From Straminergon stramineum (Eukaryota > Streptophyta > Bryopsida > Hypnales > Calliergonaceae), in contig OY987265.1 of assembly GCA_963920665.1 (NCBI GenBank), forward strand, positions 6,887,001 to 6,951,000: DNA of 64,000 bases. The letters run 5' to 3'. Within the stretch, counting starts at the first letter, position 1. Every line of letters starts with the position of its first letter. The notes below the pieces were generated by a model. That model was not told the DNA's origin and ran no database searches. It saw nothing but the letters and a program-made list of their open reading frames with translations. The translations under genes and the position numbers were made by a program. Of the stretch, positions 1-11,711 are shown piece by piece.

Positions 1-252
1 TTCATGAAAAACATCCTGTAAGTATTTAGAATAAATTTCTCTCTACAACTCTACAACTCAAAGCCTACAAGTACAAGTGCTTCAAATGAACATGAAGTGT
101 CTACTAGGGTTGGGGCTTGTCTCCTTCTTCCTTTCTAAAGTGGAAAAGTGGAAAGGCCTAAAATAGAAAACTTTATTATTAGCAAACTTTGTTAAATGCA
201 TTTACCATTTGACAATGTATGTATAAATATAATGTATTTACCACTTTATTCA
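1..252. other. Intergenic, nothing recognised
   Basis: AT-rich DNA without a recognisable gene or a clear repeat boundary. It ends at the first CACTA-ended hairpin element. Confidence 0.5.
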
Positions 253-425
253 CACTAGAAGAAAACTGTGGAGATTTCAATACAATTTACTTGATGTTTA
301 TGTTTTTTATAACGCAAAAACATCAAGTTCAACTCAAATTTTGTGTTGAACTTCATATTTTTGCATTATAAAAAACATAAACATCAAGTAAATTGTGTTG
401 AAGTCTCCACAATTTTCTTCTAGTG
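253..425. mobile_element. CACTA-ended hairpin MITE
   Basis: The left arm begins CACTAGAAGAAAACTGTGGA and the right arm is its near-perfect reverse complement ending TTTTCTTCTAGTG, so almost the whole 173 bp folds into one hairpin (arms about 80 bp). Ends starting CACTA are the mark of the CACTA (CMC/EnSpm) superfamily. The 3-bp flanks (tca left, ttt right) do not match, so no target duplication is visible here, unlike the related element at 51664. It is non-autonomous, with no coding sequence. Confidence 0.7.
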
Positions 426-1930
426 TTTTTTAGATATTTGTATTGTAAAAACAAGTTCTCAAACATGGAAGACATAATTGTAATTGAAATCCTTTATAAT
501 TGCAATGCTAATCTATAATTTTTAGTACATATATGTGTATGATAAAGTGCAATGTAAAAGACAACAATGATACTTTTTTTATTCTTAAGGGAAAAATGTA
601 TCTTAATGAACCTATCATTCACCTAAACTATTATTCAACAATGGAACTTTGGAAGGAAAAGTATCAAAAAGTCTTAATAGAATTATTTAATAATGGCCTA
701 TTTAAAATTTTTATACTATATTTTTGGCTACAAGTTTCTTTTGTATATTTATCAATATACACATGCTATATTTTCTACTATTTCTAGTTAATTTAGACAT
801 ACGTATTCAAGGCCATTTGTGGAGGTATACAAATTATTTCTAGAAATGAAGCCTACTCGTAATAATTAATGTATGTCATGTTCACCCAAATTGTCAATTT
901 TGACATATCTGGGCCACATAATTAGGCCACATCATGCAACATTTAAGAGTATCACATTTCGATAGGTATCAAAATTAGGTGTGAATATCTTAACACAAGT
1001 TAGTATTGCGGCTATACAAATTTTATAAAAACATTAGCACTCTTGCTACAAAGATGGTGCTAGCCATACAAATTAAAAATATATATATTCATAATAAGAT
1101 AATAGTGACTATAGAGATTTTATAAAATCATAGGAGGGGCCACCACCATCATTGAGATGGTGGTGGCCATACATTGCATTCAAAAGTGTATGGCACTCTA
1201 TGCCCAAGCTACATATACTAGCCTGTAGTGTATAGCCACCAAGGATTGCAACTCTACCTTAGAAAGGCTGGAGTTCTATTGAAACTAGCAAGTAGAGTTT
1301 TAGATTTTTGGAGGGGGGGCAAGAAGGCTGAAATTATATTTTAGGGCGAGCTACAGGCGGAAGCCTTGGTCCCCTTGGGACATTAGTTTGAGGCCTGCCC
1401 ATCTCACCTTGATTGCACCCTCACTAGCCTCACATACCTCACCACCCCAACAGCACCCTTCGGCACTTCGGCCCTCCCCAATTCCCACTTGCCCACTAAG
1501 CCCCCAGCCACTCTGAGTTCTTAACTATGCCATTCGGGCTTCTAGCCATCCCCACTTGCCCATCACGACTCCATCTTTGGAGTTGGAACCCTAATTAAAG
1601 TAATTGTTGTATCATTACAGGCAATGGTTACCTCAAAGTCTAAGGCCCTAGACAACACTAACGGCACTTTCGGTTTGCCACCATTGCTAAATCCTGCCCA
1701 TGCTAAAATTTCAAAAAAAATTGTAATGCCCAAGGCGACATTGCCACCAGGGCTAGCATTGTTGGTTTGGTTGCTCACCAACCTCCATTGAAGAAATCTT
1801 GGCATCGTCAATAGATCAATGGAGATGGATGAGGCTTTATGAAGACATGCCCAGAAGTAATGAATTTCATTCATCATCAGGCTTTAAATGTGTATTAAAG
1901 TCAAGAATTATCGCCAGTCTAATACAACCT
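426..1930. other. Intergenic, no gene recognised
   Basis: AT-rich up to about 1100, then a moderately GC-richer stretch (1130-1880). A 104-residue minus-strand open frame at 1563-1877 matches no family I know and is not clearly a gene. The segment abuts the CACTA element that begins at 1931. Confidence 0.4.
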
Positions 1931-2224
1931 CACTACTAGAAAATTAGGGTCCAAATCAACAAATTTTCAACAAAAAAGTGTTGATTTTTTTTGTTAATTT
2001 GGATGTATTGATTTGGATAGAGTGTAATCAAAAAGAGTTGATTTGGATATCCATATTGACACTTTTTGATTGTTTGTCAACAAAAAAATGTTCATATTGT
2101 TGTTAATGTAAATACCAAAGTGTTGATTTTCAACAAAAAATTGTTGATTTTTTTGTTGATTTGGTAAAAATAAAAAATAAAAAATAATTGTCAAAAATTC
2201 CGGGCAACAGAAAAATAAATTTTT

Positions 2225-2340
2225 GAGGTCTACCTACCACCCAGAATCTTGGGACGAGGATCATTGGTGGATGTCACCTCATGGATTCGAACCTTGGACC
2301 TCCTATCTACCACATTCAGACCTCAACCAATTCACCACCA
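2225..2340 (-). mobile_element. tRNA-derived SINE head (or tRNA relic)
   Basis: Read on the minus strand this stretch holds GGTTCGAATCC (2293-2283), an exact match to the Pol III B box of tRNA genes. An A-box-like TTGGTTGAGG (2330-2321) lies about 30 bp upstream of it. The spacing and order fit the tRNA-related 5' head of a plant SINE. I could not fold a complete tRNA cloverleaf, so a functional tRNA is unlikely. It lies inside the CACTA element at 1931-4423. Confidence 0.45.
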
Positions 2341-3264
2341 ACACAACCACATGTGCAATGGAGATATTTTAATTTTATTCATACATTTACGCTAGTTTTG
2401 TTGAACTCAACAGACTTTGACAATCGTTTACACATAGTAAAATAATTTTTGCAAAAAACTTCGAACAAAGAAAATTTGGGTAATCAAGTTATATTTCTTC
2501 TCCAAAAATCCGTTTGAATATTTGAATATTTTAGTAAAAAGTTATGGGCAAAATTCAGAGATGGTGTCTAAAAATGTTAAAAAAATGTCCCCTTCCAACC
2601 CCTTTCTGAACTTTGTTCATAACTTTTGATAAAAGTCTTAAAAGCACAAAAAGATTTTTCTGGGTATGAATCTTAACTTGATTATCCAACTTTTCTTAAT
2701 TCAAATCATTTTGAAAAAAGTTATTTTTCTATGCTCAAATGGCCTCTAAAGTCTGCTGAGTTTGAGAAACAATAAACTATGAATTATTCATCCCCAAATT
2801 CCCAAGGCCATTTTCAAGCTTGTCGGAATTTGCTCTAAATTAAACAAAAAGCCAATGTTTCATGAATTGCATTAGTTTCCTTTGAATTGTGACCATGAAA
2901 ATTCAAAATAGACATATTAGAAATCACAACAATATATTTGTAGATTGCAAGATGTTTATAATATTTGATCATGAAGGTGTTGAAATTGCAAAACCAATGT
3001 AAAGTATTTCAATACTCATTTCAAGTTTTAAATCTAAAAATTTGGTTGGCCACTAATATATTATTAAGTTAGCCCCTAAAATCCTGAGACTATATATACT
3101 TTCTCCAACAATGCTCCAAAATTGCCATATCTAAAAGATTAAAACAAATAGCAAAAACCATTTCTAGACCAAAACCAATATTTCTAGACACATCTAATTG
3201 TAGCATCTTCTAGTATTTGAATTGAGAGGATATGGAACAAGGCTTTTCTTTTTGCCTTTATAGT

Positions 3265-3530
3265 GACAGATTGCACTAGAAAAAAAGAATTTGGCTTAAA
3301 AATGACAAGAAATTGTGAAGTTTTTCGCTATAAAACTTTGGATTAAAAAGAAATTGGATGAAATTGCCAGATTGTGGATGAAAATATAATTATTAACATG
3401 TCATTTGTGCTAATGTATTATTTTCTATCCAAAAAATGGATGAATGTTGAAATTTGGAGCACCAAATAAAACACATTCTATTGCCACTTTGGCACTTCAT
3501 AAAAATGAAAAAAAAACTTGATGTGGAAAA
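3265..3530 (+). repeat. Dispersed repeat, copy 1 (partner 42310-42590)
   Basis: Same order of words as 42310-42590: TGGATGAAATTGCCA, TTGTGGATGAAAATA, TGGATGAATGTTGAA and CACTTTGGCACTTCATAAAA. Both copies run in the same direction. Probably internal transposon sequence, since this copy lies inside the CACTA element. Confidence 0.65.
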
Positions 3531-3584
3531 AGTCTCAAACATTCCACCGTGAGCATTTTCTAGTAGTGTTTAGTTTGCACGCAA

Positions 3585-4150
3585 TTATAGATTCTCTACT
3601 CTAAAATAAACTTTGAAGTCTTTCATTTAACTAAATTTTCAATATTTTTGAAAAAAATAAAATCATAGGATGTAGATTGTTGATTACAACATCACAACCA
3701 TTGGGATTGTCATTTTTCAAATCCATAACAAAATTCTTAACAATTTAGTATTTTAAATCATTATCTACTTCTTTCTACTTACCATTTTTTTCCTATATGT
3801 TGTACAATTCCAAATGATTTGAAATTTTTCAAGCATGTAGCAAGTCAGCCTTGAAGATTGATTTCAAAGACGCACATCCATTTGGGACATTTTTTCATAC
3901 AAATGTGACCTTGTGAAGATCAACTTCCCATTTTTTCGTAGGGCCAAAAAAAGGATTTTTGTCAATTCAAATACTAATATCTTGCAATGTACATGGTGGA
4001 AATCTCTAAAAAAACTTCCACATATTCTCAAACCAACTTTATACAAGATCCTATAGTTACATGTGTCCAAAAATGTTTTTTTTCTAAAATTTGGTTCTTG
4101 CACTAGAAATGGCAATTTTGGAGCGTTTTTGGTGAAAACATAGTGAAAAA
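3585..4150 (+). repeat. Dispersed repeat, copy 1 (partner 48585-49175)
   Basis: About 570 bp matching 48585-49175 in the same direction, for example GATTCTCTACTCTAAAATAA, CCTATATGTTGTACAA, TTTTTCATACAAATGTG and TCAATTCAAATACTAATATC. By eye well over three quarters of the bases agree. Part of the interior of the CACTA element, so the second copy probably marks the remains of a related element. Confidence 0.7.
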
Positions 4151-4423
4151 CTTTTAAGGGTTAAATCCAAACAATATTCTACAAAAATGTGAATAGAATT
4201 TGAATTTTGTATTCCTATTTCCCAAAGATTCCCAAAGATTCTAAAAGCTTCTTAAAGCTTCCAAAAAGCTTCTAAAAAGATTCCATAAGATTGAACAAAT
4301 TTTGTTGATTTGATTATTAACTATTCAAATCAACATAAAATTGTGAAAATAGACGATATATTATCCAAATCAACAAAAAAACTCTTGGTTTTTTGTTGCT
4401 TTGGACGTCATTTTCTAGTAGTG

Positions 4424-5640
4424 CCTCTAATTACTGTGTTGCTTTCACATTTGGTTGTTGGCACTCGTCTTTTCATTGAAGTGAGATTTATGAATCCCTA
4501 TGGCTATGCATATAGTGAAGTAATAGCACTTTGGCATTTGGGAGGTCATTTACCCCTTTTTTTTTGTATAGGCTTCAAACTGACCTTTTTTTTAGGCAAT
4601 TGGGCATTTAATTGCCTAAAAAAAGAACCTTGAATGGTCAGGTTTAATAAGCTTAACCCCTAATTGCCTAACCAACCATATATGGTTTCATCTGAAATTT
4701 CAGGCTCATTTTGAGATGGGCTATAAAATTCTTGTGACTAGTTTTAAAAATTTTATAAGTAGTTTCAAAGATTAACTACTTAAATTTTTTGTTTTTCGTT
4801 GAAAAAGGTGAATACTTGATTTTTAGGGGTCCTCGAAGGCATATATGTATCTTAGTGGAAGAGTAAAGCTTGTAAATTTTACTTGATTTTGTGGCTTTGA
4901 ACAAAGCTTGCCAATTTCACTTGATTTGAGATCTAAAAAATTGTACTTATCCATTTGCTTTGAAAATGGTCCCAATGGTAAGAGGAAAGAGTTTTCATGA
5001 TTTTCACCATTGAAAATTTAAACATGGAAATGTTGATTTGGAGTTAATTGTGATTTCTACTTATTAAAAAAAATTGCATTTCAACAATTGCAAGGTGGAT
5101 TGTGTAATGAGTTTGATAGCTCTTCATTTGAACTTAAGGTTTTTGGAAATGCACTTTAGTGTGCTAACAAAAGTTGTAGTTGGTTATGTCACTTGTAATC
5201 CCAAAAAACTTTTACATGCAAATTTCAAAAACATTGTGGAGAGGGACAACATACTAAAAATAGGAAATGTACATTTCTCTTGTTATAATCCCACAACTCC
5301 TATGCTATTTTGCACTCAGAATTGGTAGGCATACTATTGAGTAAGCTCTTTAACCATCCATACAATTAGATTAAAAAACAGTTTTCTTCATTGGGGATAA
5401 CTATAAGCCCATGCTCTTTTTTCATAGTCAAAACACACTTCGAAAGGCTTAGGCACTTAGGGATTAATACCCACCCAATAATTTATTAAAGCTCACAAAT
5501 GTGATTATGTGGATCCTAGTTGTCTCTAAGTAGAAAGATTCATTTTTTCCATACAAGACTTTGGGCATCTATTTTTAGATTTTTTTTGCCGGGCCTTTCC
5601 ATAGCCTGAATCTCCGACCCCTTGTTTTCCAGACACGGCT
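4424..5640. other. Intergenic, upstream of the CA1P gene
   Basis: AT-rich until about 5520, with no gene recognised; a short palindromic word pair (TTAGGCAATTGGGCATTTAATTGCCTAA) spans about 4590-4620. After 5580 the sequence becomes clearly GC-richer, consistent with the promoter and 5' untranslated region of the gene starting at 5873. I see no TATA box I would defend. Confidence 0.4.
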
Positions 5641-5872
5641 GAGTGCTGACTTCCCTTGCTGCCGACGAGTGCCCTCCTCCGCTCGATTGCTCCATTTCCA
5701 CAAAATTGCATCCCCCCCAATGCCGAAATCGCCGATTCCTTACCTGGGTGGCCCCCCAATCCCCTCCTCCGTGCCGGGAAATGTCGAATTTCAATCCCTG
5801 TGACTGAATTGCGCAGGAAACGAAATCTAGGTCGGGAGAAGTTCCTTTGTTTCTGGGATTTGCGGACTGGCT

Positions 5873-8800
5873 ATGGCTACGGGTATGGCCGCTGCGTGTA
5901 CTGGCCTGCCAGTGTCGTCGTCGTCGTCGTCTTCCTTGCAATCCTTGCATTTGAGTCGTCTCTCGTGGGGTAACGCTCGTGGGTGGTCGCTAGTGTCATT
6001 GAGGCGAGAAGGTCGTGGAGTGTTGGAGGCCATCCAGTTGTATTATTCAGCTAAGTCCGGCGATGCTACCAAGGTACTTTTCTTTCCTCCCTACATTTGG
6101 AATTCGTGGCTCCAATCAGAGAATTTGAAAATTTGAAAATTCAATCTCAATTGCTGTTTTGAAGATTTCAATTGCTGGGATAGGAATTTTGATTGATTTC
6201 GTTACCTCACTCTGGGCATTGCAATTTAATTTAACAATCCAGTCACAAGGAGAACCTCCTGGTAGAATGTGTGTTTATGGAAATAGTTTCTTGAAGAGAG
6301 AACAGAGAATTGAGAAGTTCTGTGGACCGCGTTGAATTATTGGGAGGATATCCTTGCTTAGCTTGCCTTCTTGTTATCATTCTGCTTGTAATTTGCTTCA
6401 TAGAAGATTGTTACGATTTAGTTTTAGTGAAGACCATGTTTAATGGTGAAAGCATGGGTTCGCTTCTGATGTTGAGTGACGGTTTTCTAATTATCAGAAT
6501 CAGACCCTTATGGTAGAGTCAGAATGTGCGTGTTTACTATTATGGAAATTGCACAAGCAGTGCCTTTAGCGATCAACAGAGACTTACACTTTGTTGTGGA
6601 CTCAAATTGCATCATAGAGAGGTAAATCCATGAATTATGTCGTCCTTATCTTGCCTCCCCATAGCCAATCACCTGATGATGTTATTTACTAATCTTCAAA
6701 CAGTCTAATTTTACTAGAAGCCATATTTGGTGATGAAGCCATGGAATTGCTTGTGAAGTTGAGCGAGTGGTGAATGTCTGTTTCACAATTATGGAAATGA
6801 TACAGCAGAGAATGGAAATTGCACATGGTTGTGGACCACATGAATCATCATGGGGAGGTTTCTACATAAACTGTGTCATGCTTATCTTGCTTCCTTATCA
6901 GAATCTTTCTGAGGTTGTCTATAAAACGTTTCGATCAATCTAGTTTTACTCTTCTGAAATTGAATGACAAATTTGCAGAGGATAGCGACTTCTGAATAAT
7001 TGATTGAATGTTTCGATCAATCTAGTTTTACTGCCTCTGAAATTGAGCGACAAGTTTGCAGAGAATAGCGTCCTCAACGGAAGCCATGGCGGCCCTCACC
7101 GATGCTGCCGAGCAAGCGAAGAAGCAAGAGTCTCCCGGTTTGAGCCCCCTGAGCTTGGAGATGCGAGTAGCCTCCCATGCGGCCTTGCCTCTCATCCAAG
7201 CGCACAAGCGGGTGGTGTTGGTGCGTCATGGGGAGAGCACTTGGAACGCCATCGGACGCATTCAAGGAAGCTCCGACTTCGCTGTGCTCACTCCCAAAGG
7301 AGAGAGCCAAGCCGAGACGTCTCGCCAAATGCTGCTCGTGGACAGTTTTGACAGCTGCTTCTACAGGTTTTTCTTTTACCCTATTCTGCAAAACTTGATT
7401 ACCAGAATGCAATGACAAGGGATCAAAGGAGGGAGAGCTCAGAAGATTAGAATTATTGTGATCTTCTGAACTTTCTTTTGATCTCTTCTCTGATCCCTCT
7501 TCACCTCTTTCTGGTAAAGTAGAGACTCCATTAACCATTCAATACATTTGAGAATCCATTGACCATACATGTGAACTTCGATATGTGCTAAGTGCGGAAA
7601 CACTTAGTCTATTGACATTTGATTTTTTGTAATTAATTTTTAGCTTAACACAGAATAAATCTGCAAAATTTTAGATAGCATAAATTCCTAGTTTGCTGTA
7701 GGGAAAGACTCAAAGTTCACCTATATGGTAAATGAAACCTCTCCATTGCTGTATGGTGAATGGAGAGTTTTATATTAGTGTTTGTGTTTCTTTGTTGATC
7801 TTGCATTGTTCTTTGCATTCTCTGGAGGAGATGCTGCTACTGCTTTGGACTGATGCCTTGTGAGGTTGTTTGTGGGGCTCTTAAAGTCCACTTGCAAGAA
7901 CGAAACGTACTGCAGAAATTATCTGGGACACTCGTGAGAAACCAATGGTGTCCTTGTTTGACCTCCGGGAAATCGACCTGTACTCGTTTCAAGTGAGTTT
8001 CTCACTTGCCTTTTAAACCCAATTATAATAAATTCCGAAATACATTTTACTGTTCAGAAATAGTGGTTTTCAGAGTGGCCACTTCTGTGATTGGATGTTC
8101 TTTTGTTGGACAAAATTTATTATGTGGAAGTCGTTGCATTCTTCAACGAATCTTCCAACGATGAAGTTGCCACTCACCGCCCCCTCCCACCCAATGAGAT
8201 GTTTCCCTTAGTGTTAGTAGTACATCTCCATGCTTGCAATAGCGGTGACTCATCCTCCTCTAATCAGGAAAGTAAGAAAAGATGGGATTTCAGAGTACAC
8301 ACCACTTTGCAATCTCCTATTGGTCCTTCCATTCCAACGTTGGACGCTCTCAATGTTGAACATGTTGTTTCCTAAACTACTCTAAAACCCACTAATTAGA
8401 GCATGATTTTTTCTTGTTACTTGTATATTTTGGGACGTAAATGATTCATTTCAATTGGAAGTTTGCCACTTGGGCACTTAGGTTTTAATCATTTGGGAAC
8501 CAACAGGGTTTGTACAAGCAAGAGGGGAAGGATAGGTATGGCGAGAATTACAAAATGTGGCAGAAAGATGCGGCCAACTTCGAGATTGATGGACACTATC
8601 CAGTGCGTGAGCTTTGGGAGCGCGCTCAGTCATGCTGGCAAAGCATCCTCAACAGCGATGGCAACTCAATACTCGTTGTTGCCCATAATGCTGTCAACCA
8701 GGCTTTGGTGGCAACTGCCACAGGTTCGTCACTGCCAGCTCAGTACTCTCATGAAATTGGTGTAGAAGACGAATGCATCAGACTGTTCCAGTGCTAATTG

Positions 8801-11711
8801 CCAGCGGAAGAAATTCCATGGTCATGTGACCCCTAAAACTCTTTATTGCACAACCCTTGGAGACCTCTGGTTTTGCATTATGAAAGATTAACCTTGCGAC
8901 AAAATAATACGTGTCTGGTCTAGATAAGTTTATAACCTTCTGACACATGGGTGTTCAACTACTTGGGAACTGAATGGAACTGCAGGACCAATTTTGCAAC
9001 GTTTTCTTCTAGTGAAACAGACAAGATCCACTGGAGAAGGGCAGATTGCAAACGAGTTAATTAATTTTGGGTTATGTGAGTGTATTCTCAGGGTTGGGAC
9101 CAGAATATTTCAGGCAGCTGCTTCAGAGCAATTGTGGAGTGAGTGTTTTGGACTTCACGCCGCGGATGAGTGGTGACGGGCCTCCTTATGTCTGTCTCGA
9201 CCGACTCAATCAGGCACTTTCCTTACCTTAGTAATTTTGATGCGGATGGACTGTATTTATTTTCAACCCCTAAGTGATCAAAGGGCCAATAGTGGATTAT
9301 TTATTTCAACTCCTAAAATAATCATTGAGGAAGCTTCAAGGAACATAACAGAATGTATCAATAGAGAGAAAAAATTATTTCCCTATGTTTTGAAACTTAT
9401 TATAATTGACTATTGGCTTCCAAAATAGACCTCTATTGGGAGGTTGTTTTACATTTGAACTAGAAAAGGGAGTACCTAAACTGATGCTACTTACCACTGA
9501 GATTTAGGAACTTTCAAATGAATTTAAAGAGGTAGCGTCTCTGCTGTCAAGTGTATCCCAAAAATATAGTAACTAGTGAGGAGTTTGTAAGGGCTTTTCA
9601 ACTGCAGATACACACCCGCTCATAAGGAAAGAATGTGACAAAGATAGTCTGGGATCTTAACATTGATGCAGGACTACTGAATTGCAGACACCAAGTCCGC
9701 CTTTGGTAGCGTCAGGGGGCCGGAAGGCACTCACCCGCGTCCTCCTTGTTTGCCATGGGGCTACTGAAAGCTCGATTCAGGTGTGGATTTTGAAAAGATG
9801 GTGAACATCCACAACTTCAAGGTTCAATTCACATGTTTTGTAGCGTCTACCATTTGGCTATTAAGCATTCAAGGGACCGAGGGCTGGTACTATATGAAGA
9901 TTATCTAAGGACGGTATGGTGTGCTTTTGTAGGGATGCTTCCCCGCCAGTGAGAAGGAAAATGTAAATGTTTTGGGAAGCATTCAGGTGCACTCTCAGTC
10001 CCCTGAAACCATGGACTTGTATGTTAAAAGTACAGTCTTCTCTGCTTTTTCTGATATTTAAAAAAACTTTTTCCCTTCATTTAAGTGCTTGGCTAATGGG
10101 GATGCTGATCTCTACAGATGAAAGCTGTTGTGGATCAAATGTTAAAGAGTTTGTGGGTTGAAGTAATGTGCATGCCAACTTCTAAGGTTTCATACTTCAT
10201 GATCAAATTTATTGCGTTTTTTGCCTATTATATTTTGAGGACCTAGCTTTTTGTGGGGGGATAACATGGATGCAGTCTGGGAAGGTTGCGGAGCTGCTTC
10301 TTGACGTGCATGTGGATGTGGTGCTCACTGGACCTCAACCTTGTGCCAAGCACACAGCTGACTACCTTGTTCAGGTAATAGAATCACTCCATCAATCCCG
10401 TTCCTTAAATTTTTGCCCTCCGAAACTTTCAATTCAACCCTAGCCTCACGAATTATACCTCATTTAAGAAAAGTCTGTTATTGGTCTCATCAGCACTGTT
10501 TTGCGCGATTCATAATCACTGCTACTGTGAACCCCTGGAGCAGGTGCAAGAGGCAGCCGATTGCTTAGGAGTAGACTGCCTGCCTCGCTATGTGGACAGC
10601 AAGGAGCTCTCCGGGCTTCGGGACATGACCTGGGGTGAATGGCTGGTGAGAAGGATCTTCCACCAGATAATATTGCTTGAAACCCTGTACTATACTTCAA
10701 TCTCCATAATGGGTATCTCATTTTTAGTTAAAGCATCTATATTTGTTGACATTTGCTACTCCCTCAAAAAGCGCAAAGGAGATAGTTAAGTTTTAATACA
10801 GTTGATCCTAAAAGTTGGACAAAGTGTAGTTTCTGGCCCTGTTTCAGTACAAAAGAAGGGCGAGCCCTATCGAAAAAATCTCGTAAGCCAAACGGAACCT
10901 CTAGTAGATAGACATTTTCATACTCCAGCTAGTGTGTATGAACAAAAGTTAAACCCTCAAGTTTTAAGATATACTAGAGTGAAAAGTGGACGTTACACAT
11001 GAAAGAATGGATGTGGTGAAGGTAAAAAGCTAACAGTATTGAAAGTGAACAGTCACAATTCTATTAGAAATTAGGAAAGATTGATTAACACATCTATATT
11101 TGGTATATTCACACTTGGTATTAAAAGGGGTGTTAGAAAAGTGAATCTATTACAACGGTACATCTAAATTCGTTTCTAAATGCCTTGCTAACTCCAAGTG
11201 CAACTTCTCTTACGCCCCACTGCTAACTATTATGGTGGCCTGACTGTAATCCATGATGTTCCATTACTGATTTGTTCCATTGCAGGGTAAGCCTAAGGAA
11301 AGCGTGTCAGTGAGAGAGCGTTGGCAAGACTACCTCCAGCACGAGGTGGTTCCCGGGGCCGAGAGCTTGTCTGCACTCTGGGAACGAGCTGGTGACGCAT
11401 GGAAATCTGTTCTCAACGAACTCGGCAACATCTCTGCTTCCCAAGAAGTGGACTCCAAAGAAGAGCCGGAAGAGCGAACAGTGGTGGTGGTGTCCCATCC
11501 AACTGTGCATATTGCCATGGTGGGCCACTGCCTGGGCCTCACGCAGGCTTGCCTGGGCTCCTTCCATCTGGACACGGGCAGCTTGAGTGTGGTGGACTTC
11601 CCAGATGGCGCCTCAGGGAGGGGCATTGTGCGGTGCTTAAATTACACGGCGCACTTGGGGCGGTGGGCGGTGCCAGTGACTCGTCCTGCTCTTCGAGATG
11701 AAGATTTCTGA
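5873..11711 (+). CDS. Plastid 2-carboxy-D-arabinitol-1-phosphatase-like protein (two PGAM domains)
   Basis: Ten exons: 5873-6073, 7062-7366, 7887-7992, 8507-8723, 9092-9213, 9688-9780, 9933-9986, 10276-10374, 10544-10645 and 11286-11711. They give 1725 nt (574 aa) and all phases close. The product resembles the Arabidopsis At5g22620 type, the histidine phosphatase that removes the Rubisco inhibitor CA1P in the chloroplast stroma. Residues 1 to about 70 are Ser/Arg-rich with a seven-Ser run (15-21), like a plastid transit peptide. Domain 1 carries the catalytic LVRHGEST (His123) and the second histidine in LVVAHNAV (His264). Domain 2 has CHG (His340) where the catalytic Arg-His-Gly belongs, plus a late SHPTVH (His504). 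Loss of the Arg is known in this family and suggests a regulatory or structural second domain. Intron 5 has a GC donor. The ATG at 5873 is the first in this frame that gives a transit peptide; ATG 5882 is an alternative. Introns 1-5 and 9 exceed 300 bp and hold no other gene. Confidence 0.93.
5915..5932 (+). repeat. TCG trinucleotide run coding poly-Ser
   Basis: Five TCG units followed by TCT and TCC encode seven serines in the presumed plastid transit peptide. Such runs are prone to length change, and a transit peptide tolerates it. Confidence 0.8.
6262..7078 (+). repeat. Tandem ~250-bp duplications filling intron 1
   Basis: Three degenerate units start near 6268, 6527 and 6775 (periods about 259 and 248 bp). 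Shared words run in the same order: TTATGGAAAT, TGTGGACC or TGTGGACTC, a CATGG/GGGAGG segment, CTTATCTTGC and TTGAGTGAC or TTGAGCGA. The last unit adds an 82-bp-period duplication (6928-6996 and 7010-7078) that contains the intron's 3' splice site and the first bases of exon 2. The intron has evidently grown by duplication from its 3' end. Confidence 0.65.

Larger units (their letters stand above)
1931..4423. mobile_element. CACTA DNA transposon, 2.5 kb, non-autonomous
   Basis: The left end begins CACTACTAGAAAATTAGGG and the right end finishes ATTTTCTAGTAGTG, its reverse complement. Both ends are flanked by the trinucleotide cct (1928-1930 and 4424-4426), the 3-bp target duplication expected of the CACTA/EnSpm superfamily. 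Subterminal short repeats of the type CAAATCAACAA / TTGATTTGG are dense at both ends (1950-2165 and 4295-4400), as is usual for transposase binding in this superfamily. No transposase frame is seen, so the copy is non-autonomous. A second CACTA-type right end (TTTTCTAGTAGTG, ending 3568) lies inside, suggesting a nested or rearranged element. A tRNA-like SINE head (2225-2340) also lies inside. Confidence 0.8.

Noticed and set aside
1563..1877. 104-residue minus-strand frame
   Set aside because: No recognisable domain, no start or splice context, and it lies next to transposon ends.
2225..2340. Functional tRNA gene
   Set aside because: Only the internal promoter words are present; acceptor and anticodon arms do not pair.
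5345..5476. Further TTAA element (TTAACCATCC ... CACTTAGGGATTAA)
   Set aside because: Only the right tip resembles the family; the left tip and interior do not.
5526..6033. Overlapping short frames on both strands around the CA1P first exon
   Set aside because: They are shadows of a GC-rich exon and its leader; the true exon 5873-6073 joins in phase to exon 2.
8965..9176. Alternative exon 5 starting after ACTGCAG at about 8987
   Set aside because: It keeps phase briefly, but the conserved LGPEYFRQLLQSN segment begins at 9092 with a canonical acceptor; the upstream option would insert unrelated residues.
9214..9240. GT donor in CCTTAGTAATT as end of exon 5
   Set aside because: Joining from here to either available acceptor gives a stop codon (TAA or TAG), whereas CAG|GC at 9213 gives the conserved protein.
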